DNA from: Nisaea sp.
GTDB taxonomy: Bacteria > Pseudomonadota > Alphaproteobacteria > Thalassobaculales > Thalassobaculaceae
Assembly: GCF_034670185.1 (NCBI RefSeq)
Contig: NZ_JAXMNY010000004.1
Coordinates: forward strand, 310,001 to 374,000
Length of the DNA stretch: 64,000 nucleotides
Direction: 5' to 3'
Part shown: positions 18,329 to 27,403 of the stretch, piece after piece
Layout: each line of letters starts with the position of its first letter
Position numbering within the stretch: position 1 is the stretch's first letter
Translations under genes and position numbers: made by a program
Notes under the pieces: model-generated
Told to the model about the DNA's origin: nothing
The model's database searches: none
The model's input: only the letters and a program-made list of their open reading frames with translations

Positions 18329-19117
18329 TCAATCCAGATCGACGATCACCGGCGCATGGTCAGACGGCTTCTCGACGCCACGCATGGATTTCACCACGGC
18401 GGCCGATTTCAGCCGGCTTTTCAACGGCTCCGTCACCCAGACATGGTCGAGTCGGCGGCCCTTGTCGGCCAGCTCCCAGTTCTTCGAGCGATAACTCCAC
18501 CAGGAATAGAGCTTTTCCGTTTCGGGAACGAAATGGCGAACCGCATCGACCCAACCGAGCCCGGTTTGCAGCTTGCCCAGCTCCTCGACCTCGATCGGCG
18601 TGTGGCTGACCACTTTCAGGAGCTGCTTGTGGGACCAGACATCATGTTCCAGCGGCGCGATATTGAGATCGCCGACCAGCACCATGGGATCGGAGCCTTT
18701 CCGCTCGGCCCCGAACCAGCTCTGCATTTCAGCCAGAAAATCAAGCTTGTGGGCGAACTTGTCGTTCACCGCAGGGTCCGGCTCGTCGCCGCCGGCCGGA
18801 ACATAGAAATTATGTACCTCGACGCCGCCATCGAGTTTCACCGCGAGATGTCGGCAGTCGGTCTTGCCGCACCAGTCACGCTGGCCCTCATCAGTGAACG
18901 GCACCCGGGAGATCACGGCAACGCCGTTATAGCTCTTCATGCCCCGGATCGCCTGATGGACATACCCCGCGTCTTTCAGCGCCTCTGCCGGGAAGGTCTT
19001 GTCCTCGGTCTTGGTCTCCTGCAGACAGAGCACATCCGGCGCCTGCTCCTGAAGAAAGGCCAGCACCGTCGGCAGGCGCAGGCGCACGGAATTGATGTTC
19101 CAGGTGGCAATCCGCAT
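18329..19117 (-). CDS. xthA: Exodeoxyribonuclease III
   Basis: 262 aa DNA-repair AP endonuclease and 3'-exonuclease. The motifs follow the family in order: MRIATWNINSVRLR, PDVLCLQETKTED (metal-binding Glu), AVISRVPF, VLVGDLNIAP (catalytic Asp/Asn) and KPSDHAPVIVDLD (catalytic His at the C-terminus). Length is normal. I use the ATG at 19117, as family members begin M(K/R)IATWN; a GTG codon directly upstream is the alternative. It converges with the YdjM-like gene across the palindromic element. Confidence 0.93.
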   Translation of the reverse strand: MRIATWNINSVRLRLPTVLAFLQEQAPDVLCLQETKTEDKTFPAEALKDAGYVHQAIRGMKSYNGVAVISRVPFTDEGQRDWCGKTDCRHLAVKLDGGVEVHNFYVPAGGDEPDPAVNDKFAHKLDFLAEMQSWFGAERKGSDPMVLVGDLNIAPLEHDVWSHKQLLKVVSHTPIEVEELGKLQTGLGWVDAVRHFVPETEKLYSWWSYRSKNWELADKGRRLDHVWVTEPLKSRLKSAAVVKSMRGVEKPSDHAPVIVDLD

Positions 19118-19148
19118 CACTCTGTCTCTCGGTTCGGAAAAATAAGGA

Positions 19149-19937
19149 TTATTCGGCCGCCGTCGCGAGGCCGAGGCGGGCGCTCAGATGGGCCCGGCAG
19201 GCATCGCCGAAAGCCTCGAAGATTTTCTTGTTCAGACCCTCGATCGGGACCGGCCATTCCGGATGCCACTGCACGCCGAGAACGAATGCCTTGGCCCCGG
19301 GGACGCTGATCGCCTCGACGATACCGTCCGGTGCCGTCGCTTCCACCACCACGCCCTCGCCAGGCTTGTCGATGCCCTGGGCATGCAGGGAGTTCACAAG
19401 CGCGGTGTCGGCCCCGGCGATGCGGGCAAGCTGACCGCCTTCAGTCATGCGGATTTCATGGGCCGGGCGGTATTTCCGGTCAAAGTCGACATCACGGCGC
19501 ATGCGGTGGTCGAACCGGTCTTCCAGATCGAAGATGCGCTGGTGCAGGGTGCCGCCGAGGGCGACATTCAATTCCTGGATACCCCGGCAGATCCCGAGCA
19601 CCGGAACGCCCGCTTCGATCGCCTTGCGAATCAGCGGCAGGGTAACGCCGTCGCGGCGCGGATCGTGCTGGGTGCCCTCGACGCTGTCGGGGCCTTTGAA
19701 ATGATGCGGCTCCACATTGGAAGGGCTGCCGGTCAACAGCAACCCGTCGAGATGGGCAACCAGACTGTCCAGATCCAGCGCGCCCGCTTCCAGCGCCGGG
19801 ATAATCATCGGCAGACCGCCGGTGGGCGTCGGCACGCAGGTCACGTATTTTTCAGAGACTTTCTGCGTCGAATGGTCGTCCCCCTGCAGATGACAGGCGG
19901 TAACACCGATCAGGGGCAGGCTCGGGACGGACAGCAT
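19149..19937 (-). CDS. PuuD-like class I glutamine amidotransferase (gamma-glutamyl hydrolase)
   Basis: 262 aa. The nucleophile cysteine is in PVLGICRGIQELNVALGG and the catalytic histidine in FVLGVQWHPEWP, the standard class I amidotransferase triad layout of the peptidase C26 family. LIGVTACHL near the N-terminus and LLLTGSPSNVEPHHF mark the gamma-glutamyl-gamma-aminobutyrate hydrolase branch. It probably cleaves gamma-glutamyl amides in polyamine or related nitrogen catabolism. AAGGAG lies six bases upstream of the ATG at 19937, which decides the start. No other puu genes are adjacent. Confidence 0.85.
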   Translation of the reverse strand: MLSVPSLPLIGVTACHLQGDDHSTQKVSEKYVTCVPTPTGGLPMIIPALEAGALDLDSLVAHLDGLLLTGSPSNVEPHHFKGPDSVEGTQHDPRRDGVTLPLIRKAIEAGVPVLGICRGIQELNVALGGTLHQRIFDLEDRFDHRMRRDVDFDRKYRPAHEIRMTEGGQLARIAGADTALVNSLHAQGIDKPGEGVVVEATAPDGIVEAISVPGAKAFVLGVQWHPEWPVPIEGLNKKIFEAFGDACRAHLSARLGLATAAE

Positions 19938-20033
19938 CAAAAGCTCCTTGGTTCATGACTGGTAACGCCCAGATCTCCGGGCTGTGAGGGCGCACAACTG
20001 GCGGCCCCGGAATTCAGCTGCCATATTCGCTCC

Positions 20034-20825
20034 ATGAACGACGCCACGCAACAGCTACTGCAGCATAAGGGCGTGTTGATCCTTGCATGGATTGCGCTGC
20101 TCTTCGCCGCCGAACGATGGCTTCCCGCCGCACCGCGCCGGGGCGGTTGGACCCGCGTGATCCGAAATGCCGTGCTCTGGCTCATGAACAGCGCCCTCTC
20201 GCCATTGATCGTCATCCCGGTCTCGCTCTGGGCCGCCAACCATGCGCTCGGCTGGCGTCCAGACTGGCTTGGAGGCGGTATGGGCCTGATCGTGGATGTC
20301 CTGCTGCTCGATATGCTGATCTACTGGTGGCACCGGTTGAACCACGAAATCCCGTTCCTCTGGCGCTTTCACGAGGTTCACCATCTGGACGAATTCCTCG
20401 ACGTCAGCTCCGCCGTGCGCTTTCACTTCGGCGAAGTGCTGCTGAGTGCCGGGGCACGGGCCGCGATCATCATCCTGCTCGGCATTCCCTTCACCTCGGT
20501 CATCGTCTTCGAGACTCTGGTGATCTTCTCCGCCCTGTTCCACCACTCGAACCTGAGGCTCGGCGAACGGCTCGAAGCCGCGCTGGCGCGGATCGTCGTC
20601 ACCCCGTCGATCCACTGGGTGCATCATCATGCGGTCCGGGCGGATACGGATTCGAATTACGCAACGATCTTCAGCTGGTGGGACCGAATATTTGGCTCCC
20701 GGAGCAAAACCAGACGCACTGGCGATATGAAGATTGGCGTTGAGAGCCGACATGACGAGGCATTTATGAACCTCATAAGACTACCTTTTTTGTCGAAACT
20801 GGCAGAACACAAGAAAGCCGATTGA
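20034..20825 (+). CDS. Sterol desaturase / fatty acid hydroxylase family protein
   Basis: 263 aa integral membrane di-iron enzyme. Three histidine clusters are in order: WWHRLNHEIPFLWRFHEVHH (HxxxH and HxxHH), LFHHSNLRLG, and HWVHHHAVRADTDSNYATIF, followed by WWDRIFGS. Membrane segments flank them. The family hydroxylates or desaturates lipids; the exact substrate is not given by sequence. The gene starts divergently from the PuuD-like gene, with 96 bases between the two starts. The last 15 or so codons and the sequence beyond them become AT-rich, at the border of the island that follows. Confidence 0.87.
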   Translation: MNDATQQLLQHKGVLILAWIALLFAAERWLPAAPRRGGWTRVIRNAVLWLMNSALSPLIVIPVSLWAANHALGWRPDWLGGGMGLIVDVLLLDMLIYWWHRLNHEIPFLWRFHEVHHLDEFLDVSSAVRFHFGEVLLSAGARAAIIILLGIPFTSVIVFETLVIFSALFHHSNLRLGERLEAALARIVVTPSIHWVHHHAVRADTDSNYATIFSWWDRIFGSRSKTRRTGDMKIGVESRHDEAFMNLIRLPFLSKLAEHKKAD

Positions 20826-21290
20826 TTCTCATTCAATACACAGTAAAAATATTCACCTTAATATTAACAAAATTTATTCATAAGGACTTTTATAAATGAA
20901 CGGTAGTATTTTAACTTTAGAAGCCTACATTATATCAGCTTTAGTAATATTAATTATAATTTACTTCACAAAAACAAAAGAATCATTAAATCGCATTGAA
21001 TTCGCAGGATACATTATACCGATTGGAATCTTTCTATTTATATGGGATTTTTTGCTACCATTCAATTTTCAAATAGGAAGAGGAAGTCCTGCTTTATTTC
21101 TTTTTCAAATAATAGCAATAATCTTTTCTGCTTATTTTGCTATAAAATTTTCTATAGAGCGATTAAATAATATTGGGCGTTCAAAATATTTGGTACTCAT
21201 TAGCATAGTGCCGTTTGTTGGATTTTTATTCGGTCTCTATTTATTTTTCTGGAAAGGCCAAGAACCATCGACTTCTTTTGATTAGACTAC
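20822..21290. other. AT-rich island
   Basis: Base composition drops sharply here: a hand count of 20881-21000 gives 28 G/C in 120 bases, against clearly GC-rich sequence on both sides. The island contains one complete gene (20896-21285) and about 70 bases of AT-rich leader. I found no flanking direct repeat, integrase or tRNA, so the mechanism of entry is not visible. Confidence 0.85.
20896..21285 (+). CDS. DUF805-like small membrane protein in AT-rich island
   Basis: 129 aa with four predicted membrane segments (about 8-25, 35-55, 65-85, 100-120). The C-terminal text ERLNNIGRSKYLVLISIVP followed by FVGFLFGLYLFFWKG matches the R-L-x-D/N-x-GRS signature and final helix of DUF805 proteins, although the first half is divergent. 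AAGGA nine bases before the ATG is a good ribosome site, so the gene is probably expressed. Codon use is strongly AT-biased (many ATT, TTA, AAA), unlike any neighbour, which points to recent acquisition. Function unknown. Confidence 0.75.
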   Translation: MNGSILTLEAYIISALVILIIIYFTKTKESLNRIEFAGYIIPIGIFLFIWDFLLPFNFQIGRGSPALFLFQIIAIIFSAYFAIKFSIERLNNIGRSKYLVLISIVPFVGFLFGLYLFFWKGQEPSTSFD

Positions 21291-21342
21291 AGGCAATCAT
21301 TCAGCGTGAACATCTTTGAAGTACAAATCAGACCAGCCCGCC

Positions 21343-21966
21343 TCATTTGTCGACGAAGGTATCGCCTTCGAAATCCCGCGGCTTGAACAGATCGTCTTTG
21401 AACGTCATCCCGCGCCGTGTCTCCAGCAGCGCCACCTTCACCTCGACGCCCTGGGCGTCGGTGATGGTCCATTGCCGCAGGGCAAGCGGGGAGTCCGAGA
21501 AGACCATCTGCACCATGCCGGCCTCGGGATCGTCCCGCATCCGCATCAGCAGGCGGATGACGCCGGGATTGCGGGCGACGTCCAGCACCTCGAGATCCGT
21601 TTTGAAATCCACCGGGTCCTCGACCAGCACCGAGAGCGGGGTACTGCCGAGCGGCACATGCGTGGTCTGTTTCAGCTCGTTATCCTGGAACACCAGCCAG
21701 GTACCATCCGAGACCAGCAGGATCGGTGACGGCGCGTCATATTCGAACCGCATCAGGCCGGGCCGCTTCAGGGAGAGAATGCCCTGTGCCGTCGCGCCTG
21801 TGTTGGCAACTTGCAGAAAGCGCGCCTGCAGGGTGGTGATGCCGTTGAAATAGGCCTCGATCTGCGCAAGCGCCTTCTTGTCGTCCGCACTGAGCGGGGC
21901 TGCTTTTGCGCCGAGCGGAAAGGCCAGGAACAGAATGACGGCGAAGGCGGCGATCATCTTTTTCAT
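21343..21966 (-). CDS. lolA: Outer-membrane lipoprotein carrier protein LolA
   Basis: 207 aa periplasmic chaperone that moves lipoproteins from the LolCDE complex to the outer membrane. The signal peptide is MKKMIAAFAVILFLAFPLGAKA. The mature part has LQARFLQV, FEYDAPSPILLVSDGTWLVF and DVARNPGVIRLLM, which fit the LolA beta-shell. A longer reading from 22056 exists, but its extra 30 residues precede the signal peptide, so I start at 21966. It lies downstream of ftsK on the same strand, an arrangement often seen in alphaproteobacteria. Confidence 0.9.
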   Translation of the reverse strand: MKKMIAAFAVILFLAFPLGAKAAPLSADDKKALAQIEAYFNGITTLQARFLQVANTGATAQGILSLKRPGLMRFEYDAPSPILLVSDGTWLVFQDNELKQTTHVPLGSTPLSVLVEDPVDFKTDLEVLDVARNPGVIRLLMRMRDDPEAGMVQMVFSDSPLALRQWTITDAQGVEVKVALLETRRGMTFKDDLFKPRDFEGDTFVDK

Positions 21967-22050
21967 AAACCTGAAATGGCAGGCGTTCGACCGGGTTGCA
22001 AGTGGCAATTCCAAGGCAGACTTGCTCCCACGACCGTCATCTCTCTCAAA

Positions 22051-22138
22051 CGTCATCCCGGCCGGAGAGCCGGGACCTTTGCGATCATAAGGCTGAGTGT
22101 TGCCTGCAAAAGATCCCGGATCGGGGTCCGGGATGACG
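22051..22138. repeat. Dispersed palindromic element (CGTCATCCCGG type)
   Basis: The left arm CGTCATCCCG (22051-22060) is matched by the right arm CCGGGATGACG (22128-22138). The interior contains nested pairings: GGCCGGAGAGCCGGGACC on the left and GATCCCGGATCGGGGTCCGG on the right. The outer sequence is the classic end of dispersed palindromic units in alphaproteobacterial genomes. It fills the gap between ftsK and lolA and could fold in their shared transcript. Confidence 0.8.
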
Positions 22139-22172
22139 AAATTGCTTGTGGACGGAGTGTGTGAGGCGCGCC

Positions 22173-24620
22173 CTACTCGTCCTCGTTCGGATTGCGCACC
22201 AGCACCTCACGTTTGCCGACATGGTTCGCCTGGCTGACCACGCCTTCGCTTTCCATCCGCTCGATCAGCGTGGCCGCACGGTTATAGCCGATCTTCAGAT
22301 GGCGCTGGATGAAGCTGGTGGAGGCCCGCCGCTCGCGGGCGACAATGGCGATGGCCTGGTCGTACAGCGCGTCTCCGCTGTCCGTATTTCCGCCGGAGAG
22401 GCCGGAGAGATCGCCGAAGCCGCCGTCTCCGCCCTCGCCATCGTCCTCGGTGACATTGTCGTTATATTCCGGCTCGCCTTGGGCGCGGAGGTGGCGGACC
22501 ACGTCCTCGACCTCCTCGTCACTGACGAAGGGACCATGCACACGGGTCACCCGGCCGCCGCCCGCCATGTAGAGCATGTCGCCCTGGCCGAGGAGCTGTT
22601 CGGCGCCCTGCTCGCCCAGAATGGTGCGGCTGTCGATCTTGGAGGTGACCTGGAAACTGATCCGGGTCGGGAAGTTCGCCTTGATGGTACCGGTGATGAC
22701 GTCAACCGACGGGCGCTGGGTCGCCATGATGACGTGGATACCGGCGGCACGGGCCATCTGGGCCAGGCGCTGCACGGCGCCCTCGATATCCTTGCCGGCG
22801 ACCAGCATCAGGTCCGCGACCTCGTCGATCACCACGACGATATAGGGCAGCGCCGTCAGGTCGAGGGGTTCTTCCTCGAACACCGGCTTGCCCGTTTCGC
22901 TATCGAAACCTGTTTGCACCCGGCGCTTCAGCACCTCGCCCTTCTTGCGGGCTTCGGCGAGGCGCGCGTTGTAGCCGTCGATATTGCGCACGCCGAGCTT
23001 GGACATGGCCCGGTAACGGCTTTCCATCTCCCTCACGGTCCATTTCAGCGCCACCACCGCCTTGTTCGGATCGGTGACGACCGGCGAGAGCAGGTGCGGA
23101 ATACCGTCATAAATGGAGAGTTCCAGCATCTTCGGATCGATCATGATCATCCGGCAGCTGTCCGGCGAATGCCGGTAGAGCAGGGACAGGATCATGGTGT
23201 TGACCGCAACCGATTTACCGGAGCCGGTGGTACCGGCGATCAGCAGGTGAGGCATGCGGGCAAGATCGACAACCACCGGGGTGCCGCCGATATCCTTGCC
23301 AAGCGCGATGCCGAGCTTGGCACCGGAACGCTCGTAGGGATCGGATTCGAGGATTTCGCGCAAATAGACCGTATCCCGGCGCGCGTTCGGCAACTCGATG
23401 CCGATCACGTTTCGGCCCGGCACAACGGCAACACGGACGGAGACCGCGCTCATGGAGCGGGCGATATCGTCGGAAAGGCCGATGACGCGGGAAGATTTGG
23501 TGCCCGGCGCAGGCTCAAGCTCATAGAGCGTGACCACCGGACCGTGCCGGATCTTGCCGATTTCGCCCTTCACGCCGAAATCGGCGAGGACGGATTCGAG
23601 CATCCGGGCATTTTCCTGCAGCGCCTGCGGCGGCGGCCCAGCCATGCCTTCGGCTGCTTCGGTCAGCAGATCCATGGCCGGCAGCTCGTAATCGCCTGCC
23701 TGGGCCAGATCGAAACTGGTCTGCTCCACCTTCGCGGGCTTTGCCGTTTTCGCCTTGGTCGACGCCGGGGCGGCATCGGGCGTTGCTTTCAGAACCGGCG
23801 CTGCGGTTTCCACTTCAGGCGCCCGTCTCGGTTTCGCCGAGAGCCGGGGTTTCTCGTCCAGCGCCTTGCCGGACAGGGTCGGCTCCTTGCGGCCAACGGA
23901 GTCGAAGCCCTTACGGGCGAGACTTGCCGTGGCTTCAAGACCGGAGCCCAGGGCGCGGCCACCGAGGGCGCCACCCTTTGCCCCAAGCGCTGCCGCCGTG
24001 CCGACACCACGGCCCGCGCCGCGCGCCAGAGACAGCCATTCGCTCCAGGAGGCCCCGAAGGTCCAGAGCAACAGGGAGACCGCGGCCAGACCGGAGACAA
24101 AACCAATCCAGGCGGCGTCCAGTGCCGCCAGCAGGCCGAGCGCGGAAATCTTGGTCAGAGCCAATGTGCCGATCGCACCACCGAGACCGGCCCGAAGCGG
24201 CCAGCTTTCCGGAACAGGCAGCACGGCAAGCGCAAGGCAGCCTGCGATCAGCGCCACCGGCAGCAGCGCGATGCGCAGGGCCACGCGTTCGATCGGCCGG
24301 TGGGCAAGCAGGCGCCAGCCCCAGATAGCGAAGAGCAACACAGGCACGGCGCTCACCAGACCGATGGTCTGCACCATGATATCGGCGACAAGCGCGCCGA
24401 CCGGGCCGAGCAGGTTAGCGGCACTGCCGGAGCCGGCCGCGTTCAGGGACGGATCGCCCGGCATATAGCTCAGGAGCAGCGCGGCCCCGAGACCGGCGGT
24501 CAGGATCAGTGCAAGGCCGGAAAGCTCGGCAGCACGGCGGCGCAGGTAAAGACGGGCGCTCTCGGGCAAAAATCCCCCGCCCGCGGACCCGTTACCGGCA
24601 GTTTTCGTCGATGCGCTCAT
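22173..24620 (-). CDS. ftsK: DNA translocase FtsK
   Basis: 815 aa septal DNA pump that aligns chromosome termini during division. The N-terminal membrane domain (four or five helices within residues about 20-190) is followed by an Ala/Pro/Lys linker (about 200-310). The RecA-like motor has Walker A LLIAGTTGSGKSVAVNTM, IVVVIDEVADLM as Walker B and MATQRPSVDVITGTIK. The C-terminal gamma winged helix (STSFIQRHLKIGYNRAATLI) reads KOPS. I start at the ATG at 24620, behind GGGGGAG; an upstream GTG would add eight residues. Length is typical for alphaproteobacteria. Confidence 0.96.
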   Translation of the reverse strand: MSASTKTAGNGSAGGGFLPESARLYLRRRAAELSGLALILTAGLGAALLLSYMPGDPSLNAAGSGSAANLLGPVGALVADIMVQTIGLVSAVPVLLFAIWGWRLLAHRPIERVALRIALLPVALIAGCLALAVLPVPESWPLRAGLGGAIGTLALTKISALGLLAALDAAWIGFVSGLAAVSLLLWTFGASWSEWLSLARGAGRGVGTAAALGAKGGALGGRALGSGLEATASLARKGFDSVGRKEPTLSGKALDEKPRLSAKPRRAPEVETAAPVLKATPDAAPASTKAKTAKPAKVEQTSFDLAQAGDYELPAMDLLTEAAEGMAGPPPQALQENARMLESVLADFGVKGEIGKIRHGPVVTLYELEPAPGTKSSRVIGLSDDIARSMSAVSVRVAVVPGRNVIGIELPNARRDTVYLREILESDPYERSGAKLGIALGKDIGGTPVVVDLARMPHLLIAGTTGSGKSVAVNTMILSLLYRHSPDSCRMIMIDPKMLELSIYDGIPHLLSPVVTDPNKAVVALKWTVREMESRYRAMSKLGVRNIDGYNARLAEARKKGEVLKRRVQTGFDSETGKPVFEEEPLDLTALPYIVVVIDEVADLMLVAGKDIEGAVQRLAQMARAAGIHVIMATQRPSVDVITGTIKANFPTRISFQVTSKIDSRTILGEQGAEQLLGQGDMLYMAGGGRVTRVHGPFVSDEEVEDVVRHLRAQGEPEYNDNVTEDDGEGGDGGFGDLSGLSGGNTDSGDALYDQAIAIVARERRASTSFIQRHLKIGYNRAATLIERMESEGVVSQANHVGKREVLVRNPNEDE

Positions 24621-24652
24621 GCTCTTGCTTCTCCCCCGTATCACCGGCCGCC

Positions 24653-25843
24653 TCAGAAATAAGGCGCAATCCGGCGCAGGCCTTCCTCGGTTGTCGCAGC
24701 ATCATAGACAAGGGCGATACGGACATAGGGATCACCCGGATTAACGCCCTCTGCATCTTCACGCGCCATCAACCCGACCGGCACGATCTTGACCGCCTGC
24801 TCGCGCCAGATCTGTTTTGTCAGGGCTTCGGCATCATCGGCCGGCATGCAGACAAAGAATCCGGCCTCCGCTTCGTGATAGCCCTTCTTGTTGCCCAGTA
24901 CCTGCGTGGCGATACGCCAGTTCTCGGCGTAATGCGCCCGGTTGGCCTCGACATGGGCCTCGTCTTTCCAAAGCGCGGTGGCGGCATGCTGGATCGGCAA
25001 CGGCGTCGAGGCACTGCCAAACATGATGTACTCGCCATACCGGCCGATCAGCTCCGGATCGCCCGCCATGAAGCCCGAGCGCAGCCCGGGACCGCTGGAT
25101 CGTTTCGATAACGAATGCAAAACCACAATGTTGTGCAGGCTGTCACCGAGAGCGGCTGCCGCCTGCAGACCGCCCACCGGCGGATCGCCGCGATAGATCT
25201 CCGCATAGCATTCGTCCACGGCCAGCATGAAATCGTACTCACGCGCCAGTTCAATCGCCCGTTTCAGGTAATCGAGCGAGGCAACGCGGCCTTGCGGGTT
25301 CGTCGGCGTACAAAGAAAGCAAAGCGCCGTCCGTTCCAGGATCTCCGGCGCGATATCGTCCAGCTTCGGCAGGAAGCCGTTTTCCGGCGTTGCGTTCATG
25401 TAGACCGGCTCGGCCCGGCCGAGCATGGCCGCCCCGCGATAGGAGTGATAAAGCGGGTTCGGCATCAGAATAACCGGCTGCTGCCCTTTCTTCTGCTCCG
25501 GAACGGCAAGGAAACCGAGTTGATAGAGTGCTTCGCGGGTTCCGGAGATGGACGTCACGTGACGCTCCGGGTCGAGCATTCCGGACGGCAGGCCGTAGCG
25601 TCTGTTGAGCCAGCCCGTCACCGCGTCCCGGAAAGCCGGATCGCCCTTTGGCGGCGGGTATTTGTTCCAGAGATGACCGCTGGCCGCGATGGCTTCATTG
25701 ACGAAAGCGGGCGGTTGAATCTGCGGTTCTCCGACGGAAAGCATAATCGGACGCATACCGGCAGCCGGCTCAATACCGTCCAGCATCTTGTTCAGACGCG
25801 CAAAGGTGTAGTCGCTAAGCGGTTGAAGCGCCGGGTTTATCAT
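24653..25843 (-). CDS. PLP-dependent class I/II aminotransferase (DapC-like)
   Basis: 396 aa fold-type I aminotransferase. SVGEPQIQPPAFVNEAI and LWNKYPPPKGDPAFRDAV form the N-terminal substrate region. CTPTNPQGRVAS and DECYAEIYRG contain the conserved Asn and Asp/Tyr, and the lysine binding pyridoxal phosphate is in LHSLSKRSSGPGLRSGF. The overall text most resembles succinyl-diaminopimelate aminotransferases of proteobacteria, which would place it in lysine/peptidoglycan synthesis. The exact substrate assignment is an inference. It sits 32 bases upstream of ftsK on the same strand. Confidence 0.88.
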   Translation of the reverse strand: MINPALQPLSDYTFARLNKMLDGIEPAAGMRPIMLSVGEPQIQPPAFVNEAIAASGHLWNKYPPPKGDPAFRDAVTGWLNRRYGLPSGMLDPERHVTSISGTREALYQLGFLAVPEQKKGQQPVILMPNPLYHSYRGAAMLGRAEPVYMNATPENGFLPKLDDIAPEILERTALCFLCTPTNPQGRVASLDYLKRAIELAREYDFMLAVDECYAEIYRGDPPVGGLQAAAALGDSLHNIVVLHSLSKRSSGPGLRSGFMAGDPELIGRYGEYIMFGSASTPLPIQHAATALWKDEAHVEANRAHYAENWRIATQVLGNKKGYHEAEAGFFVCMPADDAEALTKQIWREQAVKIVPVGLMAREDAEGVNPGDPYVRIALVYDAATTEEGLRRIAPYF

Positions 25844-26009
25844 CGATTTTGCCCTGCTCGCCCGGATTTCCGGCGCGAACTATCCGTAGTTAAATTCGAT
25901 TCTATAATAGAAGCCGCATAGTTATGGGGCAACTTTAATGCAAAACCTCACAATTTCGCAGGTTCGCGCATGATGTTTCGAAAATCACATAAAATGTTGC
26001 TTTAAATAA

Positions 26010-26039
26010 AGAAAAGGCCCGGATGTCGCCATCCGGGCC
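26010..26039 (-). terminator. Rho-independent terminator of glnK-amtB
   Basis: A ten-base perfect stem GGCCCGGATG (26016-26025) and CATCCGGGCC (26030-26039) has a TCGC loop. Read on the minus strand it is followed by TTTTCTTTATTT. It lies 24 bases after the amtB stop codon and therefore ends the ammonium operon. Confidence 0.9.
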
Positions 26040-26062
26040 CGTTCAGAAAGTTTTGTCTCGGA

Positions 26063-27391
26063 TTAGACCCGGCCGGAGCCGCCGCCGAATTCCGGATAGG
26101 CCTCAAGACCGCACTCGGCACGGTCCAGACCGAGGAATTCTTCTTCCTCGCTGGCCCGCAGGCCGATGGTCAGCTTCAGGACACTCCAGACAACAGCGCT
26201 GGTGATCAGGACAAAGGCGCCAATGGCGACAATGCCAATGATCTGGGTAGTGAAGCTGGCATCACCGTTCGACAGGACCACCGCGATGGTGCCCCAGATG
26301 CCGCAGATCAGGTGAACCGGGATCGCACCGACCACGTCGTCGATCTTCAGCTTGTCGAGAAGCGGAACGGCGACGACGATGAGGATACCGCCAATGCCAC
26401 CAACCAGCACCGCAGTACCGATGCTCGGGGCAAGCGGCTCGGCAGTGATGGAGACCAGACCGCCGAGGGCACCGTTAAGCGCCATGGTCAGGTCGAGCTT
26501 CTTGTAGATGATCTGGTTCAGGATCACCGCGGCGACAACACCGGCCGCAGCGGCCATGTTGGTGTTGACGTAGATGGTCGCGATGTCGCGAACGTCAGCG
26601 GCAGAGCCCATGGCGAGCTGGGAGCCGCCATTGAAGCCGAACCAGCCGAGCCACAGGATGAACGTGCCCAGCGTTGCCAGCGGCAGGTTCGAACCCGGCA
26701 TCGGGTGGACGGAACCGTCGCTGCCGAATTTACCGGTACGCGCGCCGATGATGATGGCGCCGGCAAGAGCCGCCCAGCCACCAACCGAGTGCACGATCGT
26801 GGAGCCGGCAAAGTCGGAGAAGCCCATTTCACTGAGCCAGCCGCCGCCCCAGGTCCAGGAACCCTGGATCGGGTAGATGATCCCGGTCAGCAGAACCGTG
26901 AAGATCAGGAACGGGAACACTTTCACGCGCTCGGCAACCGTGCCGGACACGATGGAAGCGGTCGCGGCCACGAACACCATCTGGAAGAACCAGTCGGAGG
27001 ACGCTGCATAGCCAGAGCCGTCGCCGGTAAAGCCGTCGGCGGTGATGACATCGTCAGCACCGGACCAGATCGCGAAGGATCCCATGAAGCCGGAGACATC
27101 CATGTACATCAGGTTGTAACCGACGAGCCAGTAGAGCAGGCCGGCGACAGAGTAGAGGGTGATGTTCTTGGCACACTGCATCGTCGTGTTCTTGGTACGG
27201 ACGAGGCCCGCTTCAAGCATGCAGAAACCGGCTGCCATCCACATCACGAGGAACCCGTGCATCAGGAAAGACAGCGTGTTGAAGATGAAGGCCGTCTCTG
27301 GGTCGACGGCCGCTGAAGCGGTCTTCGTCAGCGCGATCGTTACCGACGCGGTGACGGCCGTCAGAACGGAAAAGCCGAAAAATTTTCTCAT
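26063..27391 (-). CDS. amtB: Ammonium transporter AmtB
   Basis: 442 aa inner-membrane ammonium channel. A cleavable N-terminal signal (MRKFFGFSVLTAVTASVTIA) is followed by eleven hydrophobic segments. Family marks include LVMWMAAGFCMLEAGLVR, STIVHSVGGWAALAGAIIIG (first pore histidine) and VGAIPVHLICGIWGTI (second pore histidine). The short acidic/glycine C-terminal tail is where GlnK docks. AAGGAG lies eight bases before the ATG. The gene follows glnK by 12 bases in the standard glnK-amtB order and is expected to be nitrogen-regulated. Confidence 0.97.
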   Translation of the reverse strand: MRKFFGFSVLTAVTASVTIALTKTASAAVDPETAFIFNTLSFLMHGFLVMWMAAGFCMLEAGLVRTKNTTMQCAKNITLYSVAGLLYWLVGYNLMYMDVSGFMGSFAIWSGADDVITADGFTGDGSGYAASSDWFFQMVFVAATASIVSGTVAERVKVFPFLIFTVLLTGIIYPIQGSWTWGGGWLSEMGFSDFAGSTIVHSVGGWAALAGAIIIGARTGKFGSDGSVHPMPGSNLPLATLGTFILWLGWFGFNGGSQLAMGSAADVRDIATIYVNTNMAAAAGVVAAVILNQIIYKKLDLTMALNGALGGLVSITAEPLAPSIGTAVLVGGIGGILIVVAVPLLDKLKIDDVVGAIPVHLICGIWGTIAVVLSNGDASFTTQIIGIVAIGAFVLITSAVVWSVLKLTIGLRASEEEEFLGLDRAECGLEAYPEFGGGSGRV

Positions 27392-27403
27392 CTGATGAGC
27401 TCC

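Noticed and set aside
22146..24662. 838-codon plus-strand frame across ftsK
   Set aside because: Antisense shadow of ftsK; the minus-strand protein has the complete FtsK motor and winged-helix motifs.
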